From contig JBAZVI010000005.1 of the NCBI GenBank assembly GCA_041660925.1, forward strand, positions 265,054-329,053: 64,000 nt of DNA. The letters are read 5' to 3'. Of this stretch, positions 28,401-35,790 are shown piece after piece. The notes below the pieces were generated by a model. That model was not told the DNA's origin and searched no databases. It saw nothing but the letters and a program-made list of their open reading frames with translations. The first letter of the stretch is position 1. Every line of letters begins with the position of its first letter. Source of the stretch: Elusimicrobiota bacterium. GTDB taxonomy: Bacteria; Elusimicrobiota; Elusimicrobia; UBA1565. Position numbers and translations under genes: made by a program.

Positions 28401-31400
28401 GTGGTCGCAGTCCCAGCTCTTCGGCGCGGAGGTGCGAACGCTCAAGGAATATGCGAACAAGCTCTACGCCGGCCTCGGAGACGGCACCGTCTACACCTTC
28501 GACGGCTTCGCCTGGACGGGCCCGCTCGCGACCCTCGACGGCCGCGTCAACGCCTTCGCCGAGTACAACGGACGCTTCTACGCCGGTACGGGCCCCGCCG
28601 GCCGGATCTGGGTCTACGACCCCCAGGTCGGCCTCTGGTACCCGTCCTATAAGGCGTCCGATCCGGAGATCCACTCCCTCGAGGTCTACAACAACCGGCT
28701 GTTCGCCGGCGGGAACCCCAACGTCTACGGTTTCGACGGCAGCAGCTGGACGGTGTCGCTCTTCACGGGCGGAGCGACCTACTCGCTGAAGACCTACGCC
28801 AACCGCCTCTACGCCGGCACGAACCTCTCCGGCCGCATCTACTCGTACGACGGCGGCGGCTGGGGGATCACGCTCGACCTCTCGGAGATCGACGCTCACG
28901 CGGTCGAATCCTTCGGCGGCCGGCTCTATGCAGGCGCCAACGACGCCAGCAGCCCCGGCCGGCTCTACGCCTACGACGGCAAGGGGACGCAGATGATCAT
29001 GCATACTTTCCCCACCGTCAACGACCGGGTCTATGCCTTCGGGGAATACAACGGCCGTCTCTACATGGGCGGCGCCGACTCCTCGTTCAGCGGCAAGGTC
29101 TGGGTCTCGACCCCGCTGCCCGTCTCGCTCACCGGGACGGACGGGACGATGGCCGCACAGACCGTCGCCGTGACGGGTCTGGACCTCGCGCAGTCCCTCA
29201 ACGCCAGCGTCTGCGCGGGTGTCGCGCCCTGCGCCGCCACCAACCAGGTGCGCTTCGCGGCCGTCGACCGCGCGGGCGGGGTCGCGGCGGCGGGGCCCTT
29301 CGCCATCCTCGTCGACCCGCTCCTGAGCCCGCCCACCGCGCTCTACCCCGCGTCCGGCGCGTTCATCCGCACGAGCACGCCGACCCTCGTCTGGATCGAG
29401 CAGAACGCGATGCCGCTCCATGACGTCTACATCTCGAGCCAGCCGGGCTTCGTCCCGCTGAGCGCGCAGAGTCTGACGAGCAACCCGTCCTATCTCTCGC
29501 CGATGGGCCTCACCGCCGCGACCACCTACTACTGGCGCGTTCGCGGCCAGGACGCGATCGGCATCTATTCCGGCTTCTCGGCCTCGCCGATCTTCCAGAT
29601 CGACCAGACGGCGCCCTCCGTGCTCGACTTCCGCCACTTCAGCTCCACCGAAGGGGCGCTCGGTCAGGGTCAGTACACGTCCCTGACGACCGGAGTGACC
29701 GTACAGGTGACGGTCCAGGACCTGGATGCGGGCATCGACCGCGGTCCCGCGCTGAGGACCATCGACGGCACGAAGGCCCTCGTACCCTTCGACGAGGGGC
29801 AAGGGGGCGCCGTCACGAGCATCGACGGCGGGATGCGCATGCTCTTCAGCGGCGCCGCAGATTGGGCGCCGGGTCTGGTCAACTTCGCGGCGCGCTTCGA
29901 CGGCGCGAGCTCCCTGGCCAGCACGGGGACCGCGAGCCTGCCCGCCGGCGACACCGCGCGGACCGTGGAGCTGTGGGTGTACCCTGAGAACGCCAACGGC
30001 GGCGGACTCATCGAGTACGGCGGGAACTTCCGCCTGCACATGAGCGGGGACTGCCTGAGCGCGGCGGCGGGGAACTCCCTGCTCTGCCTCGACCAGGGGA
30101 ACGACTCCGCCTTCACGTTCACGCCCAACGCGTGGCACCACATCGCGTACACCTACGACGGTCTCGGGCACAACACGCTCTACGCCGACGGCGGCATGAT
30201 CGGGAGCTTCATCCAGTCGCACGCGACGGGCTTCGGGCGCCTCTTCGTCGGCACCGCGACCGCCTGCGGACCCTTCACGGGCCGCATCGAGGAGCTCCGC
30301 GTCCTCGACCGCGCGCTCACGGCGGCCGAGGTCTCGGCGGACTACCGTCAGGCCGGCCGGATCCGGGCGTCCTATTCGGTCGACGGCGGCGCGAACTGGA
30401 CGCTGGTCAGCGCGACGGCGCCCGTCGGAGGGGTCCGCGTCGCCGTGAGCGGCGGCGCGGGCAGCCGCTCCGCGGAGACGGTCTCGCTCGAGGGTCTCTC
30501 GCTGGTGCAGTCGACGACGACGGCGACCGGCGGGGCGGGGACCGATCAGGTCCGCTTCTACATCGACGACCAGGCCGGCAACGAGACCGTCGCCGGTCCC
30601 TATACGGTGCTGGTGGACACCACCGTCCCCCAGCCCTCGGTCGCGACCCTCTTCGCGCTTTCGACGACGAGCCTGTATACGGCCGTCTCGGCGACCGATT
30701 CCTTCAGCGGCATCCGCGACTTCCAGTTCGAGACCTCCTCCTCGTCGATCTTCGCGCCGCCGGTCTCGACGTCCCCGTACACGACCTCCTCCACCTATTC
30801 GTTCACGGGTCTCGCGGCGGCGACGACCTACTACGTCCGCGTGCGCGCACGCGACAACCTCCTCAACGTCTCCCCCGTCTCGGTGGCCCTGGCGACGTCG
30901 ACCTTCGGCACGGTCTATTTCACGACGGGAGCGATCGCGCCCGCCTCGGCGATGCAGAACAGCGACGTGCCGATGCTGCGCTTCGCCCTGGCCGCCCCGC
31001 CCGCCTCGACCTCCAAGTTCTATTCGCTGCGCGTGCGGCGCTCCGGAACGGTGCCGGACGCCGGCATCGTCCGCGCGAGCATCTATAACGACTCCAACGG
31101 CAACGGCGTCTTCGACGGGGGAGTCGAGGTCGAGCTGGCCGGCGCGGCCTTCACGGCGGGTGAGGCGTTCATCGACCTGGCTTCCGCCGGCAACACGCAG
31201 AACATCGACCCGTCGTCGAAGACCTACTTCCTCGTCTACCGGATGCAGACCGACGCTCCGCCGACGGCGACCATCGGCGTGGACACGATGACGCCCTACG
31301 ACTTCTCCCTTCAGTTCCCCTCGAGCCCGGAAGGGCCGTTCCCGACGTACGTGACGCCGATCCCCGTCACCGACGGACCCAACGGGGTGAACTTCACCGC

Positions 31401-34400
31401 CACGAACATCGCCCCCGCCGCGGTCCAGGCCGCGCAGGCCGATGTGCCGCTGCTGCGCCTGCTCGCGCAGGCCGACAGCAACGGGACGAGCATCATGGAC
31501 CAGGTCGTCGTGCGTCTGGTCGGCACGCTGCCGGGCAACCAGCTCACGGGCCTCACGCTCTGGTACGACAAGCTCGGGCTCGGGACCTTCGACAAGGCCA
31601 ATGACGACAAGCTCTCCGACGGCGCGACCTTCTCGAACGGCTACTCGACGCTCACGCTGAACGCGCCGGTCTCCTCGCGCACGGTGACGAGCGCGCCGGC
31701 CTACTACTTCCTCACCGCGAACGTCGGCATCAGCGCCCCCCAGGGCTCCTGGTTCCAGGTCGCTCTTTCGACCCCTCCGGACGTCATCCTGGACAACCCG
31801 GCCGACACCGTCTCCTTCGCGACGCTGCCGCTGATGTCGAGCACGGCGACCGTCGTCGTCAACAACCTCCTGAGGATCTCGGCGACCGACCAGACTCCCG
31901 CGAGCTTCATCCAGGGGGACCTCTACTCGGTCGTGCGCGCGTCCATGGCCGTGGACATCGGCTTCGCGCAGCTCAACCGGGTCACCGTCGACCGCACGGG
32001 CACCGCCCAGGACTCCGATCTGACGAACGCCTCCGTCTACCGGGACCAGACCGCGGACGGCAACGCGCTCAACCCCTCCGTCGACATCTTCCTGGGTTCG
32101 GCGCCCTTCGTCGCGGGCCGGGCGACGATCGACATCACGACCTCGAGCATCAACCAGGGTACGACGGCCGTGTTCTTCATCGCCTATCAGCTCAGTCCCG
32201 GCGCGAACCCGGGCCGCACCCTCGGCGCCTCCCTGACGAACGCCTCCTATTTCCGAGTCCCCAACGCGCAGACCGTCGTCACGAGCACCTTCCCGATCAC
32301 GACGGGGACGCGGGGCATCGTCGCGACGGTCAACCAGCTGCTCATCCCCCTGGCCCAGTCGGCGGCGCCCGGCGGCGCCGACCAGGGGGGCAACGACATC
32401 CCGATGCTCCGCCTGGACCTCGTCTCCAGCCGCAACAACTTCAGCTGGCTGAGCCTCATCGTGAACAGCAGCGGCACGGCGCTGGACGCGGACGTCCGGA
32501 ACGTGCGCGTGTACCGCGACGACGGCGACGGCGTCTTCTCGAGCGGCGCGGACACGGCGATCACGGATAGTTCCCAGAGCTTCACCGGCGGCTCGGTGAA
32601 CATCCCGCTCTCGATCCCGCAGACGATCACCGCCTCGACGCACGCGTACTTCATCACGGTGAGCCTGATGCCCTCCGCCGTCCCGGGACGCACCATCGGC
32701 GTGCGCATCTCGTCGACCTCGAGCTTCAATCTGAGCTCGCCGAACTTCGTCTCGTCACAGACGGCGACGTTCCCCTTCGACGGCGGACCGGTCGTCATCA
32801 ACCAGTTCGCCAACACCGTGACGGTGACGACGGTCAGCGTCGCCTCGATCCTGGGGGCCACGCCGGGGACGCAGGACGTCGCCCTCATGGCGCTGACCCT
32901 GCGCACCGACGTCTCGAACGCCGGCTGGACCACCCTCAAGGTCGACCAGGCCGGCAGCGCCATCGACGCCGACTTCGGCGACGTGAAGGTCTACTACGAC
33001 GTCAACAACGTCGGGGCCTTCGACTCGTCGAATCTCACGCAGTATCTGCTCATCACCTCCACCGGGCAGCGCTTCGGGCAGGGCATGGCGGGGAGCATCA
33101 CGCTCGGCTTCAACCTGCCGCCCACCCTTGGGACGACTCCTCAGCGCTACTTCGTCACCGTCGACCTCTCGACCGCCGCGACCCCCGGCCGCACGGTCGT
33201 GCTCCGCGCGATCAACGAGACCTATCTCGCGGTCACCGCGCCGAACCAGGTCGGTCCCACGAGCTTCGCGTCGCAGCCGCTGACGGTCAACGCCCCGCCC
33301 GCCCAGATGCACATCCTCGCGCTGAGCTCCGCCCCCGCGAACGTCACGCAGGGCTCGGCGAACGTCCCGATGATGGTGCTCAAGACGTGGATGTCGGCGT
33401 ACACGGGGGCGTGGACACAGCTCCGTCTGGACCGCTCGGGCTTCGGGCTCGACGCCGACGTCACCGGCGTCAAGCTCTTCCGCGACGCCAACGGCAACGG
33501 CACGCTCGACGTCGTCACCGACGAGCGCCTGAGCACCGCGGCCTTCAGCGCGGGCACGGCGGTCCTCAGCTTCGCCACGCAGACGGTGACCGCTTCGACC
33601 CAGACCTTCTTCCTGACCTACGACGTCTCGGTCACCGCGGTCGCCGGTCACACGATCGGGGCGATCTTCGGAGCGCCTGGGCTCTTCAACATCGCCGCGC
33701 CCAACAGCGTGTCGGGGACCGACTTCCCGCTTCAGTCGGCGGAGTCCGTCGTCATGCCGACGCAGGCCGGCCTCTACGTCGGCGGGCAGGACAAGGCCCC
33801 GGGCCAGCTCACGCAGGGAGCGACGAACCAGCTCATGATGACGCTCTCGCTGAACACCAGCGCGTATGCGGTGCTTTGGAGCGGCCTGACGCTGCGCTCC
33901 TCGGGGACCGCGAGCGACGCCGACATCAAGGCCGTGCACGTCTGGCGCGACGTCAACGGCAACAGCCTGCTCGAGCCGGGCACGGACCAGGACCTGAGCT
34001 CCGGCCTCAACGGCTTCCTCGGCGGGGCCGCCATCGTGAGCCTGACGGTCCCGCAGACGATCGGGACTTCCCAGGCGCGCTACCTCATCACCATCGACGT
34101 CGGCGACTATGCGACCCCGGGCCGCACCTTCGGGCTCGCGCTCGATACCACGGCGGCCTTCACTCTCAACGACCCCAACACGGTCGTCCCGGTCGGTTTC
34201 CCCTTCACCTCGACGACGATCCCGATCAAGAAGCAGCCCGAGCAGCTCGTCGTCTCCGCGTCGAACCTGCTCTCCTCCGGGATCAACCAGGGCGCGCTCT
34301 CCGCGGTCGTCCTCCTGAATGTCCGGGCCTCGCGCAACATCGTGAATTGGACGAACCTGCGCCTCGCGCGCACCGGCACCCTGGGCGATGCGGGGGCCGG

Positions 34401-35664
34401 GCAGATCCGGGTCTACCGCGACCTCGACGGCTCCGGCGCCGTGAGCGCGCCCGACCTCCTCGTGGGGACGGGGACCTTCGCCGCGGGGTCGAGCACCATC
34501 CTGCTGTCTTCGGCGCAGGCCGTCGGCGTCGCGACGCAGAGCTACGTCCTCGCCTTCGCCGTCGACGCGGCCGCCACCATCGGCGCGACGCTGGGCTGCA
34601 CCTTCTCCGACTCCGGCTTCTTCACCGTCGCGAGTCCCGACGGCGTCTCCTCCTCCGGGCTCCCCTTCTCGACGCCGCTGGCGAGCATCCTCGACGCCCG
34701 CACGCCGCAGACGCCGGTCGTGGCGGTGGATGGGCCCTTCACGAGCCAGTTCGAGTACCTCCACTTCAACTGGACGTCCTCGGTGGCGGCCGGGACGCTC
34801 AGCGGCGCGTTCTATTCGGTCGGGACGACCGCGGGCGCCGCGGACATCGTCCCGTTCACGCCGCTCTCCGCCGCGATGACGGATGTGCAGGCGACCGGCT
34901 TCGTGCTGCGCACGGGCTCGACCTACTACATCACGGTGAAGACCCAGTCGGACTCGGGCTACTTCAGTCAGCCGGGGACCTCGATCGGCGTCCTCGTCGA
35001 CTTCACCGTCCCGCCCGCGCCGACGCCGGTCGTGACCGTCGGACAGAGCACGCTGCTCGTGAACTGGGGCTCCGTCCCCGGGGGGCCCTCGGGCATCTCC
35101 GGCTACATCATCGAGTACCGGAAGGGCGGCAGTCCGCTCTGGCTCAACGCCAAGACGGGTACGACCAGCAAGGCCGCCCACTTCGCGCCGACGGCCGTGA
35201 AGAACGCGGGCATCCCCGTCGAAGAGCTCGTGACCGGGGTCTCCTACCAGGCCGTCGGCATGCCCTCGGGAACCCTCTACATGCGCATGCGCGCGGTCAC
35301 CGGCGCCGGAGTCGCGAGCGCGCCCAGCCCCGAGATCAAGGCGCAGGTCGGCGGCCTCCCGCCCGAAGGGATCAGTTCCGTCTCGAACTACCCGAACCCC
35401 TTCGACTCCCGCAAGACCAAGACGACCATCACCTACGCGCTCAGCGCGCCGGCGGACGTGACGATGCGCGTCTACAGCGTCTTCGGCGGGCTCGTCTTCG
35501 AAAAGAGCTACGGCGCAGGCTCTCCGGGCGGCTCCTTCGGCACCAACGAGATCACCTGGGACGGCGCCGGTTCCTCGGGCCAGAAGGTCTCGAAGGGCAT
35601 CTACCTCTGCGTCCTGCAGTCCGGCGGAGCCAAAGTCATCCTCAAGATCGGCGTCATCCACTAG
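19450..35664 (+). CDS. Giant exported surface protein (5404 aa) with propellers, LamG domains and C-terminal sorting-like domain
   Basis: Start at the ATG 19450, giving signal peptide MTLKTAFQRILLAALAASAAA with cleavage near ACAA; an upstream in-frame GTG at 19393 would spoil it. Order of domains: FnIII-like unit, seven FG-GAP/VCBS repeats (about residues 157-480; D-x-D/N-x-D-G-x-L-D motifs, Ca-binding), FnIII; the same block again (about 612-1197); beta module; LamG (about 1463-1677); second beta module; LamG (1980-2190); FnIII; LamG (2447-2660); FnIII; a kelch-like propeller (2950-3220); FnIII; LamG (3437-3635); eight tandem modules of about 150 residues with DxNGNG loops (3820-5080); FnIII; and a final FlgD/T9SS-type domain (5307-5404; SNYPNPF, GGSF..NEITWDG, SKGIYLCVL). 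It is probably an adhesin or motility surface protein. A PorV-like gene follows. Confidence 0.88.
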   Translation: MTLKTAFQRILLAALAASAAAPACAAGIPPDAVTDLRVASIVSTGLNASSMTVTLQWTAPGEDASLGVLNDSTFSLRYSLAAIPDDAAYDAASFVVDLATSGVEPGSLRTAQIQNLSATTSYYFVLKTTDSEKLTAQLSVAATAPSYRLVQDGTQGDSYSVAWGDADNDGRLDLAISNYGGAIVLQSNNGDGSFTTDWLTGAAKNSYGIAWGDLNGDGWLDLAVANAGAQDEMILWNNGDGTFTNTDLAGTAGDSRGIAVGDYDNDGRLDIVVSNYGSTIMLLRNNGDRTFTQNALAGTSGNNVGIAWGDYNNDGKLDLAVARNGGQNAVILRNDGNGVFTALGGVPATGGNSYSVAWGDYDGNGTLDLVVGQNGLDEGLLRNNGNGTFTSVGMAGSAAFTYGVAWGDFNNDGRLDVALGNYAQDKAILRNDGGSFTKVVLPVSNGSTIGVSWGDADGNGTLDLAAANYLSEDEFVLRNDTGSVLHAPSAPATGFAASFAEYSAFSSSGILTLFWGDAYDVETPTAALRYFVRVGTTVAGSSTTYKLPARYGLDGYSGGGSSLYSTRVSSSARGLQLEMQRETTVYWSVVAEDGGLLRSAESAEQIAGLAAPGAVTDLRAVSVSTGLGASSVTVMLQWTSPGEDGYAGALAGAVYEIRYSSVEALTSTDTYMAAPLVVTIPTTTAAGQPQSAYFTGLDAMATYYFTLTTRDRINVRSSLSNATTAYPFIVRFTASGGDARGIAWGDCDGDGWLDALVTNSGSSVWLARNDRAGGFTVSALAGTSGNARGVAWGDYDNDGLLDAAVGLANGGGGVLLMTNTGDCGFTSGVLPLSAGQDVRGVAWGDYDNDGRLDLAVAVAGAAGDFVMRQEADLSFSSAPLGGTTYDSQGVAWGDYDNDGYLDLVFANYSNQKPVLVRNRGDGGFNAGVQVGAANLFGHGVAWGDYNNDGKLDFIVAVEGDEVLYRNDGGGAFTAISITGVGGTTVGLGLADYNNDGRLDFALGNAAGETKTLVSPRSNGTYFFQNLPRTGAASQGVSWGDYNNDGKLDLAVANGGGVESWILRNDTGVVTAPPAVPTGFSASFEEYASFSSSGVVTLTWNDSTDAVTSTAAMRYFVRVGTTVAGSSTTYKLPARYGLDGYSGGGSFLYSTKVSSTTRGLRLLGLSKETTIYWAVEAENGGLVRSAESAEQTSNLSAPAAVGDLAAVQDSYVSGVETSSTPWISLSWTIPGEDGWSTPLGGSTRYDVRWSTWAPIAGEADYMKAVNQMVLSASGDSPGGMRTQIISGAVNTTYYFAMTTLDSNGVRSGLSNVASVLPATLRINIDDVTPTSALQNNTTAFLRVRLWTHNGSVSWTKLRIRRIGTLADAMVKNAAVYQDFNGNGVFDSGDLPAMRTLPAAFVSSAAAITFSPVQSIGASTKTYFVALQLDNNYMPVDGATVAVRLDAQAFTIKGGGIDAPEFPGVQLDGVSGRISAPYKAVLNPSKLTVEAWVRTTDDRIDRSIVTRASLGGASGWRLWLNGGGCGAGVPTLLIGTDVLCANKEGVPVSIADGAWHHIAGAYHPIAGKRVYVDGIMLSTEPATGALSDITSDLGVGGANSHIGNSLLGEIDDVRISNEYRYATSFVPTPRADIDGNTVVLYHFDNFGGTGTVVTDTAANDDGVLQPGAVGFGRSTSTVVVDAQDLMLSTAVSAAPPTLYRNAVNIPMLKLQFWTAQDFVTINQVSIKNEGSGSPAGVTNIRFCLDNGNGVYEPALDTALTLGQDFTIDKATFDLVGEGKSQLISHSTKTYFLVWDVTGGADLNQTLGVSLSTQDFVLNGGTDAVSTVDFPLISAVAPVLSASAFVYPETTTGTWVNVSSVVFTADFSLGNVNHFHYLFDRIPNTSISGVEPMWTTGKATVTATTDANDWWFHVRAFDALDVAGSQQDIGPFYIDRTLPGGASFSYRDSTGGVYLEGQVIDLASPVTAQITVQDALSGLAPLGPAPLAPGPGTLSLWHLDDASGIVWRDSGTLNISVSSVGVVTRAAGRFAAGVYLDGGGDLRNAAPTGLPTGSRTRTVEAWINPVSTQGANGIVTWGSAGALNLQRLYLNNGRLAVDMGGGPYTPGAVLSTGVWQHVAFSYDGIVGTLYVDGNAIGSNSFGAASTALGTLYIGNTESGGRFKGWIDEVRVLARAMDSGEARDDAVRGHPYYVAYSSTAGNAWQVVVATVPGSGAFVGMTGSQGSTAAQTLSVSSMSLNVSTSNAVGALATNQVLFYVADRSGNYGVAGPYGVVLDSNTAVAVSTPNLPADGSYTGTMPYFQWTGPSTTTVTGMGGPGGSNGRFYLQVSANDPDFAPGSIVLSISTPALVSDTGISRVTGVYLSTHALVEGNLYYQRVRSLSSLGVYGPWSSSTTFRVDKTTPTASLYRLFNSTGGALSETQYTNLTQGSSAQIVLDDNLSGFTNGRELPVIPGTRGLWHFSEREGHQPVDSSGRGNSGTMIGVNASSAAYGVTPFGVGLRCDGLQAMDVAGADFDFAASTAFTFEFWMNPDYLSGTQVIGGVGSIFPPGGNWLLRLSDDRLFFTNNTAGGYLSPAGFLNAGIWQHVAMVVRGTRIKFYVNGVLVNTGISPAGGNGGPYGRAFTLCAANRSTGQRDGLFTGALDEVRVLDYAAESSQIADDYAFSRAGRWAVEVSSNAGTSWGVVSATWSSAGWPYIALSGAEGSVGPETLAIRNLSLTHSTSSAVGALATNQVRFNVPDRAGNMLVSGPYGLIVDTVAAAAVSTPAFPVNGAYVRQQPNFIWNGPSTTTAAGMGKLVFYRLEVDVTPNFNAPVVSVSTPVIIQSTSAAYTFADYLSTYTLVNNATYYWRVTAQDFLGQRSPPLSVASFVTDFSAPADSAFRSLSSTGGATAENTANDIAVNVTAAATLMDSVSGLQVTAAGGRTSYGVVYSTDAGATWYDGGVGDSYLDASISTMTALVAFQNRLYAAASGSGGSVGKVFVYDGASWSQSQLFGAEVRTLKEYANKLYAGLGDGTVYTFDGFAWTGPLATLDGRVNAFAEYNGRFYAGTGPAGRIWVYDPQVGLWYPSYKASDPEIHSLEVYNNRLFAGGNPNVYGFDGSSWTVSLFTGGATYSLKTYANRLYAGTNLSGRIYSYDGGGWGITLDLSEIDAHAVESFGGRLYAGANDASSPGRLYAYDGKGTQMIMHTFPTVNDRVYAFGEYNGRLYMGGADSSFSGKVWVSTPLPVSLTGTDGTMAAQTVAVTGLDLAQSLNASVCAGVAPCAATNQVRFAAVDRAGGVAAAGPFAILVDPLLSPPTALYPASGAFIRTSTPTLVWIEQNAMPLHDVYISSQPGFVPLSAQSLTSNPSYLSPMGLTAATTYYWRVRGQDAIGIYSGFSASPIFQIDQTAPSVLDFRHFSSTEGALGQGQYTSLTTGVTVQVTVQDLDAGIDRGPALRTIDGTKALVPFDEGQGGAVTSIDGGMRMLFSGAADWAPGLVNFAARFDGASSLASTGTASLPAGDTARTVELWVYPENANGGGLIEYGGNFRLHMSGDCLSAAAGNSLLCLDQGNDSAFTFTPNAWHHIAYTYDGLGHNTLYADGGMIGSFIQSHATGFGRLFVGTATACGPFTGRIEELRVLDRALTAAEVSADYRQAGRIRASYSVDGGANWTLVSATAPVGGVRVAVSGGAGSRSAETVSLEGLSLVQSTTTATGGAGTDQVRFYIDDQAGNETVAGPYTVLVDTTVPQPSVATLFALSTTSLYTAVSATDSFSGIRDFQFETSSSSIFAPPVSTSPYTTSSTYSFTGLAAATTYYVRVRARDNLLNVSPVSVALATSTFGTVYFTTGAIAPASAMQNSDVPMLRFALAAPPASTSKFYSLRVRRSGTVPDAGIVRASIYNDSNGNGVFDGGVEVELAGAAFTAGEAFIDLASAGNTQNIDPSSKTYFLVYRMQTDAPPTATIGVDTMTPYDFSLQFPSSPEGPFPTYVTPIPVTDGPNGVNFTATNIAPAAVQAAQADVPLLRLLAQADSNGTSIMDQVVVRLVGTLPGNQLTGLTLWYDKLGLGTFDKANDDKLSDGATFSNGYSTLTLNAPVSSRTVTSAPAYYFLTANVGISAPQGSWFQVALSTPPDVILDNPADTVSFATLPLMSSTATVVVNNLLRISATDQTPASFIQGDLYSVVRASMAVDIGFAQLNRVTVDRTGTAQDSDLTNASVYRDQTADGNALNPSVDIFLGSAPFVAGRATIDITTSSINQGTTAVFFIAYQLSPGANPGRTLGASLTNASYFRVPNAQTVVTSTFPITTGTRGIVATVNQLLIPLAQSAAPGGADQGGNDIPMLRLDLVSSRNNFSWLSLIVNSSGTALDADVRNVRVYRDDGDGVFSSGADTAITDSSQSFTGGSVNIPLSIPQTITASTHAYFITVSLMPSAVPGRTIGVRISSTSSFNLSSPNFVSSQTATFPFDGGPVVINQFANTVTVTTVSVASILGATPGTQDVALMALTLRTDVSNAGWTTLKVDQAGSAIDADFGDVKVYYDVNNVGAFDSSNLTQYLLITSTGQRFGQGMAGSITLGFNLPPTLGTTPQRYFVTVDLSTAATPGRTVVLRAINETYLAVTAPNQVGPTSFASQPLTVNAPPAQMHILALSSAPANVTQGSANVPMMVLKTWMSAYTGAWTQLRLDRSGFGLDADVTGVKLFRDANGNGTLDVVTDERLSTAAFSAGTAVLSFATQTVTASTQTFFLTYDVSVTAVAGHTIGAIFGAPGLFNIAAPNSVSGTDFPLQSAESVVMPTQAGLYVGGQDKAPGQLTQGATNQLMMTLSLNTSAYAVLWSGLTLRSSGTASDADIKAVHVWRDVNGNSLLEPGTDQDLSSGLNGFLGGAAIVSLTVPQTIGTSQARYLITIDVGDYATPGRTFGLALDTTAAFTLNDPNTVVPVGFPFTSTTIPIKKQPEQLVVSASNLLSSGINQGALSAVVLLNVRASRNIVNWTNLRLARTGTLGDAGAGQIRVYRDLDGSGAVSAPDLLVGTGTFAAGSSTILLSSAQAVGVATQSYVLAFAVDAAATIGATLGCTFSDSGFFTVASPDGVSSSGLPFSTPLASILDARTPQTPVVAVDGPFTSQFEYLHFNWTSSVAAGTLSGAFYSVGTTAGAADIVPFTPLSAAMTDVQATGFVLRTGSTYYITVKTQSDSGYFSQPGTSIGVLVDFTVPPAPTPVVTVGQSTLLVNWGSVPGGPSGISGYIIEYRKGGSPLWLNAKTGTTSKAAHFAPTAVKNAGIPVEELVTGVSYQAVGMPSGTLYMRMRAVTGAGVASAPSPEIKAQVGGLPPEGISSVSNYPNPFDSRKTKTTITYALSAPADVTMRVYSVFGGLVFEKSYGAGSPGGSFGTNEITWDGAGSSGQKVSKGIYLCVLQSGGAKVILKIGVIH

Positions 35665-35725
35665 TTCCACGCCGGCCTCCCGAACAGAATAAACCGCGTA
35701 TATCGCGATTCTTCCACGGAAACAT

Positions 35726-35745
35726 GAAGATTCCGGAGAATCTTC
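35726..35745. promoter_or_regulatory. Inverted repeat upstream of porV-like gene
   Basis: GAAGATTC (35726-35733) and GAATCTTC (35738-35745) form a perfect 8-bp dyad with loop CGGA. It could be an operator or the stem of a weak terminator for the giant gene; no T-run follows directly. Confidence 0.5.
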
Positions 35746-35778
35746 GGAATGTCTTCGTGTTTAAAAGTGAGAGGCCGT

Positions 35779-35784
35779 TACACT
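35779..35784 (+). promoter_or_regulatory. -10 box of the porV-like gene, leaderless start
   Basis: TACACT at 35779-35784, 6 nt before the GTG at 35791. No good -35 is visible. The spacing matches the other leaderless starts in the window. Confidence 0.5.
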
Positions 35785-35790
35785 AATAGT

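Noticed and set aside
26587..32643. A 2018-codon open frame on the minus strand
   Set aside because: It lies antisense to the giant surface protein gene, has a composition of Arg/Asp/Val/Gly typical of shadow frames in GC-rich DNA and no recognisable motif.
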